From Nageia nagi (lineage: Eukaryota; Pinophyta), in contig JBITNC010000001.1 of NCBI GenBank assembly GCA_050084985.1, positions 83,266,001 through 83,330,000 of the forward strand: a stretch of DNA of 64,000 nucleotides. The letters are read 5' to 3'. The translations under genes and the position numbers were made by a program. Shown in pieces: positions 43,211-54,023 of this stretch (position 1 is the first letter of the stretch; each line of letters begins with the position of its first letter). Under the pieces are notes generated by a model, which searched no databases, was not told the DNA's origin, and was given only the letters and a program-made list of their open reading frames with translations.

Positions 43211-44544
43211 AACTCTTCTCAATTTCTATCAATATTTTACAAAGATAATAATTTTATTTTGGTTGTTTTTGGTACATGGGATGTTCATTATTTCTATAAT
43301 CCACTCTTTCCTCATACATTAGGAATAATTCATATCTTTGTTCACAAGGTGTTTGGGAATCATACTAAGATACATTATATGGTGGAGAAGGTGCTAGAGG
43401 TTAGTAAGGTGGTAGTTGAGATAATTATTATGGTATTTGTTGTTGAGGTAATGATGGTATAGGAGATAATATGCTTGTCCCTTATCTTTGGGTGGAAGTA
43501 AAGGATACTTTTCAAGCTCATTTTGTTGATTTCTAAGTGAAGCTTCTTTTCTCTTAGCCAAATAAGGATCTTGATATTTATACACTCCATTACCCTATGG
43601 TGATAAATATCACATCCTAGGTTGTCCTTTTCTATATTTTCCTATCATTTAATTAGGTACTAATTGGATTTAAATATTTTTCTTATTAGGTTGTATTATT
43701 GGTGGTTTATTTTGATGTGCATTGAACATTGGTTGTGTTTGTAACTAGGGTTGTTGAGTAAACCCCATGGAATTCATTTATTATTGTATACCTGGATTAT
43801 ACAAGACCATTTTTCATTGTTGTTGGTGTTGTACATTATTTTGGGGTGGATTATCTTTTCTATATGTATAGGAAGGTATTACTTGCAATCTATACCTTGT
43901 TGGATCATGATTATCTCTTACCTCATACCCTTTTGTAGGTGTTCTATGTACGTGTTCTATGAATTGAAAAAGGAGTTGATGTATTTGATTTTAAAATGCA
44001 ACAAGGATTATTATAAACTCTAGAATGATCTCTAAATTCTAGCATATGAGTAGCTATATGTATGGAGATTTGATCATCAAATTCTTTTATTTGCTTAGAG
44101 ATGGTGGAAGGAGTATAATCATCTATTCTTATATACAATTAGACTAAGCATACATTTGGTAAATAACATATGATATGATCATCCTTAGGTATAAAAGGAC
44201 CTATGTGAAGAATGGTATCAGCTGAATGAGTTTATTAAGGAGGTATGTTTCTTAATACAATCTCTCCTATACCATCAACTAGTTGCATGTATTCCACTAA
44301 ATATTCTAGATCTAAAGGAAGACTATGAGAATGAGAAGAATGAGGGATTCTTAATTATGCTAGAAATTTTCTAACTACATCTAAGTCATGATCAGTAGGA
44401 TTTGAGTAAGCTTGGTTTTTTCTCTTGAGGAGTTTCTCTCCTTGAAATATTCCTACTAGATCTTAGACTCTCTTATTCTTCTAGATAGTTTTCATCATAT
44501 GTCTCTTGCTCTTGATGAGCTCTTTGAGAGCGAGTGTTAAGCAT
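43211..44544 (-). pseudogene. Tat2 N-terminal gag extension, decayed
   Basis: Starts at an ATG at 44544 (MLNTRSQRAHQEQE), resembling the Tat1 start MVQTRSMIAKKMQ. Open fragments such as 44138-43944 (YTPSTISKQIKEFDDQISIH) and 43585-43394 (YQDPYLAKRKEASLRNQQNE) lie in it. The latter resembles Tat1 YRDPYIDRQEVLDREATILL. The strongly charged coiled coil of Tat1 is not apparent; the middle is rich in Asn, Gln, Pro and Tyr. Many stops. Confidence 0.6.
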
Positions 44545-46195
44545 ATTATTTTGGTTTTTTGTTTATTTTTGTATTTTTTGGTTTTCATTTTTACCAAACT
44601 ATATAGAGAAAGAAAACATTGAACATAAAAATTCTATTTTTTATCTTTAGATTTTATATTTGTGAGAAAATAATTAAATGCACAAAGAACCTACATGTAT
44701 ACTTACCTTTTTAGTATGATTATCCTTTTCTAGATTTTTGGCATATTAAATTAATCTTTTTAATTTAATAAGTATGAATTGTAAATTTTTATCTTTTTAA
44801 TTTTCCTACATTATTATGTCTAGTCAAGTGTTTAAGTAAGGTAAGCTACTAATCCTATTAGGTAATCTAGGGCTAAGTAACAACTTGGTACTTAAAGTGG
44901 TCCCCTTAGTGCAATGGAGCTCAAATAATGCCACTAAGAACTATATTGATGATGGAATCCAAGTATAGCCCCATTTTTTTATAATCATTCAACATAAAGT
45001 AATGACTTCTAGCTTATGAACCCAATATTCATTTCTAGGTTTTGGTTCTAAGGTTCATACTATTTTATCGATGGGAACATAAGGAAATAAGAATCAATGG
45101 TTGGTAATAACTTCCAACTCATTGATATTCATTTTATTAGGTCTTATTATCATACATTTAACTAACATTAATTACTCATATATGTAAACTCTAACCCTCT
45201 TGATCATACATGTTCATTAATTAAACTTTTTAAATATTTCAAATAGTGTTTTAAGTAGTGTGCAAGTTGATCTACATAACCCACAAGGTTCATTACCTTT
45301 TAATGAGGTTCATTAACCAAAAGAAATATTTAGATGTGATTTATTACCTCTTATTACAAGTCCAAATCTCCTTTAACTACTTTTCAATGTGGTAAGGGAA
45401 GATAAGTAAGAAATCATTGATGTGAGTAAATTTCTTCTAATGTAGGTTCATTTCCCTTCATTACGAGTCACAATCCTTTGATTGCCTCTCAATGTGGTAA
45501 GAAAAATAAGTAACAGTATTAATGTATGAAAAGTAACCACCATATTCATTAACTTATTTAATGTATCCTAATCTACCTTAAACTCGATTAATCCAACTTA
45601 CATTCATTCTAGATTAAATGATAATTAATTACCCCTTCCAAGTGTGGAAGTAACTTAGTATAGATTCATTTATAAGGTAAAAAAATCAAACATTCATTTA
45701 CCCTTTTTCTATCAAATCCATTGTAGTCACCTTAGATCAGAGAGCATAAGTGAATTGGTTTGTTTATTTGTATGATCCATTCCAAAACAAACAAGTAAAT
45801 AAACTTTTGAAAGTTAAAATATCAAAAATAATGCATTTTACTATTGATATTAAATACCCCCCACTACATGCAATTTGAGCATAAAGATCAAAAAATAAGG
45901 TGTTCATTTTTTATTCTCATATTTAGTTCCTAAACTACACTTTCAATATTTATGAGAATAAAAAAATTGACCTCTATTCTAAATTATTGGCATTTTAACC
46001 CAATCACTGGTGTCTTAGTCTAGTCATTGACATTTGATATCTGGTTGTTAGTGATTTTGTAATTCAATCTTGAAAAATATATAGAATAAATAGAACAAAA
46101 TTAGGTTAACTACCACATGATATAAACCATAAATAACAAACATAAAGATACAAAAAATCCCCTATGTTTCATCACTAATGTTGTTTGCATGCAAG
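44545..46195 (-). other. Tat2 leader, PBS deleted
   Basis: About 1.6 kb without an ORF. It holds repeated text with CAATGTGGTAAGGGAAGATAAGTAAG at 45385 and CAATGTGGTAAGAAAAATAAGTAAC at 45493. At the right edge TTTGCATGCAAGG (46183-46195) matches the Tat1 sequence just before its PBS (ATGCATGCAAGGGG), but the PBS and the first ~15 bases of the LTR are missing: the text goes straight to GTAACCCTATTAGC of the LTR. Confidence 0.7.
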
Positions 46196-47063
46196 GGTAA
46201 CCCTATTAGCAAACAAGACAAGATATGTCATAATCAACATTTTATTTATTACTTATGAATAAATCTCAATGATAAAATTAAAAATCTATTTTTGATTCAT
46301 TAACTTATGAAAGGGCTTTTTACAAAATAATATTTTGGCCTTTGCAATCTTGTTTACAAAGTTGTTGAAGATCCTCTTTAGTCATTTGGAAACTATCACC
46401 AGCCATTGATATTTCTATAATAATGTCTACAAGCTCTAAAAACTATTTATAAGAACATATAAAATATCTATATTTTTATCCTCAAATTTCATATGGATTT
46501 CTCTATTTAGTTATGCTGCTCCACACTAATAGACCCTGCACACATGTAAACATAAAAGAAATCAAACATACCTATTCATATCATAAAAATAAGCAAAATA
46601 CTGAACATAAACAAGCATGTAAAAGCATGAAATAATAATGCACTTAGCATAGCAAACTCATATGTATTTTTATAGAGTAACTTTGCATTCAAAATGGGTT
46701 CCTTTTCTTTATTATAGAAGGCTTTATTTATAGATTTTGGAAATAGGTAAAGTTTCCAATTTTGAGATAAAAGTTTGGATAAAAAAGCCTATCCATATTT
46801 TTCATGGCTATGATCTGAAGCTAAGATGCATGGGATAAATGATGAGTCATTTGTTATCCCTTACATTCTTCCCAAGACACTTCAAGAGTTTCCATTTTAT
46901 TTTGATTTTACCAATTACAGAGTCACCAACATCCAGGTGTTGAACATTGACATCTAACCCAAGTCATTTATTATTGAAGTCAAATGCTAGAGATTGGTAG
47001 ACTATATTAAACTTTTAATTTTTTTTTTTAATTTTTTGTTTTCTTTTTTTTTGGGTATGTACA
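46196..47063 (-). repeat. Tat2 right LTR (5' LTR in element sense)
   Basis: Homologous to 33516-34280 and 51715-52549 (AACCCTATTAGCAAACAAGA at the left, GGGTATGTACA at the right, where the relatives have GGGTGTCTACA). The left terminus is lost. It marks the right edge of Tat2; a target duplication (AGGAC expected at 47064-47068) cannot be tested because the left end lies outside the window. Confidence 0.85.
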
Positions 47064-48702
47064 AGGACATCTCAAATCTATAGTATGAGTTCATAATTAG
47101 GTGGTACAGATCAATTAGTGACCCTTTAGAATGTATGCACATTTTAATTTTGAAGATATAAGGGGAAGGTATAGTTTTGTTATCTCTTACTTATGTGCAT
47201 TTAAAGGAATATACTTAGTAAAGTATGAAGATGAACTTTGCCAAAGTTGAGAGAGGTTGGTGATGATTTAAATTTGCTAGAGTGTAGATATTTTATATGA
47301 TGATTAACATAATTGAAACTTGAAGAGTTGTATAGGAGATGAGTTTTGTTAGAGTTTAGGAATATTGTACAAGTTTTGCTATTATCAAAACTTGACTGTA
47401 TTACAAGAAATTTGGTTATGCCAAAATCTAGGGAAATTGAACTCTTAAGTATACTACTAGAGTACAATAATTTTATGAGATATGATTATATAGTTCAAAT
47501 CAACTGAAGTGCATGAATATTAAAGGCAAAGTAATTTTAATAGAATATGAGCACACTAGATCCTCTACACCAGCTAAATGCATCAATATTATAATTTTTA
47601 GGTTCAAGAAGAAGCTAAGTAGAAAGATGTTATGGAAACCTTAACTAGACCCATTCATGCTAGGAATGTTTCAAGATGATGTGGTAGGTGAGTTGGCAAG
47701 AATATCTTAATTATATTTTTGTAATTAGATTCTCTTCAGTTGATGAATGCTATTGTTGTATGTAAAACATAATTTCATAGGGAATAGTTACTTATTTCTA
47801 TTTGTAGATATTTTGATGATCAAAGGCTATATATGCCTCTTTGATCAATGTATGAATGGTCAGATAATACATATGTTTACCCCTTATGATGTAGCTTGCA
47901 CTTTCTACCTATTACTTAATGAATTGCACTTCTTGATATCTCAATTATGATTTACTTCATCATATTCTTAAATTGTTGTATTAAATATATTTATATGCAT
48001 TGCATAGATGTTGAATTAAGTCAGTAATTGATATATATTTGCAAAGCATTCACTTATGTTTTGGTGGCTTAGAATACCATTCTTTTTCTTAGTGGCTACT
48101 AGTATGGATGATTCAACTAGCAAGGGCCTACTTTAATGGATGCTTGGACTAGCCACTAGTATTTCTTTCTTTCTAGTACCCTATCGTTTTATCTCTTTTA
48201 GTTTCCCTATACCTTTTTATTTCTTTTTGTAACTTATCCTTTGATAAGAGTTTGATCAAAATTAAAAAGGAAAAACTGGTTGGCTCTAGATATTGAATTA
48301 CTTTCTTGAGTGATTCTTTCCATAGGAGGATACTTTGTTAGTGATACATGGGTGCATGATCATTGCACAATCCTATCAATAACTACTACTTAAAATGAGT
48401 AATTATTCCACTAGGGGAATATTCATATAGACTATAAAAGGACTAGCGATATGTAATGATAATGCTAAAAATAAAGCATTTACATCACAAGGTTGGAGAT
48501 AAACCATTAAGTTAGTCACAAAAATTAGATGTAGAGATCATGGATGATTATCTATGTGACATCATGCAAAATAAATTAGATGCATTATAGATTGATGATT
48601 GGAGCACAATGATAAAACACAATATCTATGTAAATTGAGTTTGTATTGACAAAAAAAATTATTTCCCATTTTATATGGTGTAAGTTAAAAGTGCTTCTCA
48701 CA
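47064..48702 (+). repeat. Chromo-B 5' LTR, partial
   Basis: About 1.6 kb between the Tat2 LTR and the Chromo-B PBS; it ends CTTCTCACA. With no 3' LTR in the window its start cannot be placed, and Tat2 is probably inserted in it. No gene is supported: the ORFs at 47201-47467 (minus) and 47747-47950 (plus) show no family motifs. Confidence 0.6.
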
Positions 48703-48704
48703 TA

Positions 48705-48716
48705 TGGTATCAAAGC
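48705..48716 (+). other. Chromo-B primer binding site (tRNA-Met type)
   Basis: TGGTATCAAAGC after CACATA, the same type as in Chromo-A at 5521, followed by CTCATATTAATC. It fixes the plus-strand orientation of Chromo-B. Confidence 0.8.
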
Positions 48717-48949
48717 CTCATATTAATCTTGGTAATGTATTATGGGTTAATCAATGTGCTTCTATATTTGTAAAAAATATATATAGCATTCAAGCTAATA
48801 GATCTAAAGGTTGACATGACTATGGTTGGGGTCATGATCCTGTACCTACCAATCAAAACTTGGTATACCAAAATCTATATAATCAAAATCAGAATAATGT
48901 AAACTAAAACCTAAATGGTGATGATGATTTAACTACTATGATGACTAAG

Positions 48950-49900
48950 ATAGCAAAGATAAGATAAATAATTGTACAATAATAGACCATTGATGGACTT
49001 AGGAATCATCCTAGAACAGATAGGAGAATCCAAGGTATTCCTAATAACCCCCTTAACCAATTGAGGTCTTAGGTGGGAGATGAACTAGTTAAGGATCTAA
49101 AACACATCCATCTCACAAAATTCAATGATGATAAAGATATGATTAAGAGGTAGCTAATAGAACTAGAAGCCTAGTTTGTGGTGAGGGGAAGTAGTTCTAA
49201 TGAAAAGACTTCCTTAACATGTATGCACCTATATAATGTGGCCTTGGACTAGTGGAATACCCACTTGACATAAACTAGGCACCAAGAAAGTGATATTAAT
49301 TGGGAATAATTTGTAATACTCTTCAAGGAACACTTTTTGACCTAGTAGTACTATGTGAAAAAGTAGGATGAGTTCTTTAAACAAACATAGAGATCAAACT
49401 TGATGGACTACTACTACCGTGAGTTCGTATGAATGCTAAATTACTTACCTTTATATGAAGGTAATGAGCTAATGAATACTCATAAATTTATTTTGGATTT
49501 GGATTCTTGAATTGGAACTAGCATTAACATGCACAAACTTAATACCCTCCTAGAAGATTATAATCTAGACAAAAAGGATGAAATGAATTAGAAAATTAGA
49601 AAGGATGCAACTAAATAGTTTAAAAAATCCAAATCTAAGAAAAGGGATAATACCAAGGAGCCCCCTAAGAAGAAAAGTCCAAGCCAAATATGTTGGCTAG
49701 AAAACTAGATGAAAAAGAGAGAAGAAACCATAAATTATGGCTCTCATCCTCAAAAGAATGATAAGAAAAATTATCAAATTATAAAATCTATTGATCCAAA
49801 AGATTAAATACAAATATTGAAAAATGACAAGCCTACTATTCCAAAAAGTGATAGATATTTTATTTTTGGTGGTCCTCATTATACCTAGAATTTCCCAAAC
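48950..49900 (+). pseudogene. gag: Chromo-B gag, decayed
   Basis: The plus-strand reading gives LKHIHLTKFNDDKD (near 49095), FVVRGSSSNEKTSL, LYNVALD-stop-WNTHLT (near 49235), FVILFKEHFLT (near 49310), MDYYYREFV-stop-MLNYLPLYEG (near 49410) and a Lys-rich tail with KKSKSKKRDNTKEPPKKKSP-type text (49620-49680). This is a retrotransposon gag pattern, distinct from Chromo-A gag. Stops are frequent and no zinc knuckle is convincing. Confidence 0.7.
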
Positions 49901-49979
49901 AAGGATGAGTTTGGGAAATCATTAAATAAAGATAACTATAAAATATTTTCCATTACAAAATAGCTAGTTCTAGATCACT

Positions 49980-50290
49980 AATCCACTATGATTATGCTTC
50001 AAGGTACTCTACTTGACCAAAAAGTATCTATTTTATTAGATTATGATGCAACAAAAAGCTTTGTTTCTTCTTATTTAATGAATCTCTTATCAATCCAACC
50101 CAACCCTTTAGAAGAATGCTAGAAAGTAGAATTTTTCTTTGGATAAAAATGTAAGGTTAGTACCTATTTAGATAATTTTTAAATTATTCTCCCTAATGTT
50201 TTAGTCCAATATCAAGCTACATGTAGTTCCCCTCCTTACCTATGAAATTATTCTAGGGATAGACTAGATGCAACAAGACAAAGACTTGGT
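49980..50290 (+). pseudogene. Chromo-B aspartic protease, decayed
   Basis: Reads MLQGTLLDQKVSILLDYDAT (about 49996-50055) then KSFVSSYLMNLLSIQPNPLE. The catalytic D-S-G-A/T is D-Y-D-A-T here. The next block, EFFFG, VSTYLDNF and EIILGID-like text in a shifted frame (50250-50270), follows the family order. It is inactive. Confidence 0.7.
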
Positions 50291-50416
50291 CAATTTTAAG
50301 GAGTGTTAGGCTCCAGTTAGTAGGACCAATGGTGAGAAGGTTATTTTTTATAGCATCAATTTTTTTCCTCAAATTTATCCTTTAACAATCATTCAATTTG
50401 CCAAAACTTTTAAAAA

Positions 50417-51400
50417 GTGCATGAAATTTTAAAAAATACAAATAAGGAATTATTGGAGCAATATCTAGTTTTGAAGGATTTTTTAGATGTTTTCCTTGAT
50501 AAATTTCTTGGAAAATACCCTATTAGAGAATTTGATTTTGTTATTTATATAGTACCTAGGGAATTACCAATATCTAAGGTCCCTTATCACATGAATATAG
50601 TTGAAATACAAGAATTTAGAATTCATCTACAAGAACTATTAGTTAAGAACCTTATTAGACCTAGTATGTTTCCTTAGGGAGCATCAATATTGTTTGTCAA
50701 AAATAAGGATGTGTCCCTAATAATTTGTATTGATTACAAAATGTGAAATAGGTGAGTAGTTAAAAATAACTATCCTTTGCCCCAAATTTATGATTTATTT
50801 GATCAACTCTATGGTGCATGCATTTTCTCTAAAATAGATGTAAGGATAGGTTACCATCAATTGCAAATAAAGGAGAAGGATATTTATAAAATTGCATTCA
50901 ATACTAGATATGGTCATTACAAGTTTACTATCCTCCTTTTTGGTATTATAAATGCATCTTCTTCTTTCATGAACTTAATTAACAATGTATTTAGGAGGTA
51001 TTTAAACAAGTTTATGTTCATTTTCCTTAATGACATCCTAATTTATTCCAAGATTATTAAGGATCATGATGAACATTGAGTCTAAAATTCCAAGTTCTTA
51101 GAGAAAAATAACTATATGATAAGCTTTCTAAATGCAAATTCTATTCATCTATAGTTCACTATTTGGGGCACATCATTTCAATAAATGGTTTGGATGTAAA
51201 CCCAAAGAAAATAGGAGTTGTTATGGACAAGCTAGCCCCAAAAATGTAACTAAAATCAAGAGTTTTATGGGACTGGCTAATTATTACAAGAAATTTGTCA
51301 AGGACTTCTCCAAAATAGCATATCCTATTACTCAATTGTAGAGAAAAAATAACACATTTAATTGGAATGAGAAGTGTGAGAATGCTTTTAACATTTTTAA
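50417..51400 (+). pseudogene. pol: Chromo-B reverse transcriptase, decayed
   Basis: Open pieces at 50417-50677 and 50777-51079 cover it: LKDFLDVFLDKFLGKYPIRE, FVIYIVPRELPISKVPYHMN, ELLVKNLIRPSMFP-stop-GAS, YPLPQIYDLFDQLYGACIFS, KIDVRIGYHQLQIKEKD, IAFNTRYGHYKFTILLFGII, and the catalytic loop IFLNDILIYSK, in which the first Asp of FLDD is asparagine. Then KIKSFMGLANYYKKFVKDFS (near 51255-51310). Catalytically dead, Ty3/gypsy type, different in sequence from Chromo-A. Confidence 0.88.
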
Positions 51401-51714
51401 ATAGAAGCCAACTAGTCCTTGCAAGGAATTCTTGATCTACATTGATTTATATGGAGAAGACCTTGGGGGTATTTTGATCCAATAAGGATTTGTGATAGGT
51501 TATGAATCCCATAAACAAAAGAATCACAAAAGAAACTAAGATACATATGATTTAGAGATATTAACCATAGTCCATGCCTTGAAAATGTAGTAGCACTACT
51601 AATTGGATAGGCTAATTTTGATGAAATTAGACCATTATAGATTGAAATGCCTATTTAATTTTTCCACTTTAAACACTAGACATTGTTGATGGATGAAGTT
51701 CTTGGTGAAGTATG
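51400..51714 (+). pseudogene. Chromo-B RNase H, interrupted by Tat3
   Basis: Reads EFLIYIDLYGEDLGGILIQ (near 51430-51482), VIGYESHKQKNHKRN, DLEILTIVHALKM, LKCLFNFSTLNTRHC and MKFLVKYV (51691-51714), where the family continues with YDFDI. The frame is cut at 51714 by the Tat3 LTR. The integrase half of Chromo-B should lie beyond the window, right of Tat3. Confidence 0.85.
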
Positions 51715-52549
51715 TGTCATACTCAAAAAGTAACCCTATTAGCAGACAAGATAATATATGTTACAACCAACATTTTCTTTATTTCTCTTGAGTAGACCTC
51801 AATGATACAAATTATGAATCTATTTTGATTCATTACTTTTCAAAAGGGCTTTTATAAAATAATGTTCAAGCCTTTATAGGCCTATTTTTAATGTTTGCAA
51901 GATTCAAAAATTGCTTTGTGAAACCTATAAAAGAATCTAGATCTCTTTGTTCTCTTCAACTCCTTAAGATTTTCTCTAATCAATTCAGCTACTCTACACC
52001 CATAAACCTTGCACACATGCGAATATGAAGTCAAACATACCTATTCATATCATAAAATAAGCATAAAATTGAATATAAACAAGCATGTAAAATGTAGAAC
52101 AATAATGCATATAACTCAATAAAATATGGATGTGTTTTAATAGAGTAACCTTGCAATCAAATTGGATCTATTGCTTCATTGTAGAAGGTTTTATTTATAG
52201 ATTTTGAAAACAAGTAAAGTTTCTAATTTTGAGACAAAAATTAGGATAAAAAACCCTATCTAGATTTGCAATGGCTATGATCTAAGGCTGCAATGCATAG
52301 GATGAATGATGTGTCATTAGTTATCCTTTTCTTTCTTCCAAAAATGCTTTAGGAGTTACCATTTTTATTTTTATTTTTACAATTATAAAGTTGTTGATGT
52401 CCAATGTTGGATGTTAGCATTTGGACCGAATCACCAATAATTGAAATCAAATGTTGGCATTTGGTAAACTATAGTAAACTTTTAATATTTACTTTAAGTT
52501 TTTATTCTTCTTTCATTTATCAAAAGAACATTCTTTTTGGGTGTCTACA
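51715..52549 (-). repeat. Tat3 left LTR (3' LTR in element sense)
   Basis: 835 bp, starting TGTCATACTCAAAAAGTAAC and ending TTTGGGTGTCTACA. It is homologous to the Tat2 LTR (46196-47063) and the solo LTR (33516-34280). The bases before it (GTATG, 51710-51714) would be the target duplication, with the other copy outside the window. Confidence 0.9.
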
Positions 52550-52563
52550 TTTTTCCCCTTTTT
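52550..52563 (-). other. Tat3 polypurine tract
   Basis: The minus strand reads AAAAAGGGGAAAAA next to the TGTAGACACCC start of the 3' LTR, equivalent to 16298-16312 in Tat1. After it, GAATTATC...GATAATTC text resembles the Tat1 sequence at 16313-16340. Confidence 0.85.
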
Positions 52564-54023
52564 GAATTATCTATTAATTGTAAGCAAGGGATAATTCAAA
52601 AACTTACCTTTCTAAAGGTGGATGCATTAAAGTTTCTTAACTTGATTTTTTTACTTTATTCAATTATTTTAGATCAACCTATTCTTTATGAATAAGACAA
52701 ATTTGATTCATTGAATTATGATCAAATTCATTTTTTGATCTTTTACATTTGACATATTTTGAAAGTAATGGCTTGTATTACCAAAGCAGAACTTATTGGT
52801 ATCACTATACTATATACTATTTGTGGTAGGTATGTGATGATGCTTGGTTCATCTATGTATACCAAAGCTAGCATATGATAAAGAAGTTTCCCTACAAATA
52901 CAATTATTTTGATCATTCTACTTTTTGTCCTAATATATAGGTTACATAATAATCTTATGCAAAAGTTTGTACAATATTTTTAGTCATATCCAATCATATC
53001 CTTGTTTTACCTATCAAAAGAAGGGTTAGTTTTTGAATTTGGAATTACCCATAGGTTTTAGTTTTTCCAAATGCTTGACTTTGGTCAAATCAATAAGTGA
53101 GTTACTTGTTTCATTTTGTCTTTGACACATTTTTTCTTGGACCTAAGTTGAACCTAAACTAGAAGGAGGGCTTAAGTTTTTTATGTATTTTTCAGCTTAT
53201 TGGTCATCATTATTTTATGATTTTTGTTGACTTTTTATTTTTATGGTGGGGTTTGATTTAATTCCCCTAAATTGTGTTGATGCTTGGTTAATGTTTAAGT
53301 TTGACTTAATCTCTATGAATAAGTCAAATTTGATTGGTCAAATCATGATCAACTCATATTCTAGTCACTTTTGTGCTTTATTGCATTTTGTAAACCATTT
53401 TGGTCTATACCAAATGATGTTCATATCTATCTCCATACTATGTGTTATTTGTGGTAGGTATGTAATGAGTCTCTATATCTTCAAATGTATGCTGAGGCTA
53501 GTATGAGATAAATTACAGGTTTTGTATATACAGTTAGTTTGATTTTACTAGTTTTCATCTTGTTAGCTAGGGTACATGATGATCATATGTAGAAGGTCAT
53601 ATCATGTTTGTTAATCATGTTTGATTTTTTAATTTTGAACTATTCATAAAATTTGATTTATTTTAAAGATGTGACTTAGGTTGTCTTGATAAGTAAAAGT
53701 CTTATTTATTTTTTATGTATTTTGTTGCTTTCATCTTTATTACAAGCCAAAAAGAGGATTTAAGTATTTTATTCATTACTCCCTCTTTCTTGAATTTTTT
53801 ACTTGATTGTTTTTTATGTTGTATTTTGGGTATTTGTACAATGTTATGGGTTTCTAGCATTTGGTTCTAGTCATCAAATTTCCATGTAAATCATTGACAT
53901 CCAAGGTAAAATTGCTAGCATTCCAAATCATGATCGAAATAAAAAGATAAAGTAACATGTCATTTTATCATTTGTCTTTTTGCTATTTTTAGGAGATCTA
54001 GTTAAGCTATCATCCTTTCCACC
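52564..54023 (-). mobile_element. Tat3 distal 3' non-coding segment
   Basis: No gene. It contains repeated text of the form CTATTTGTGGTAGGTA(T/C)(G/A)TGATG near 52820 and 53448, the same unit that is duplicated at about 171-400 in Tat2. 53170-53990 is collinear with 1-907. The open frame at 53243-53506 is not conserved in the Tat2 copy. Confidence 0.7.

Noticed and set aside
43259-43462. 67-codon plus-strand ORF
   Set aside because: Antisense to the Tat2 gag extension; Val/Ile-rich translation of GTAAT repeats without any domain.
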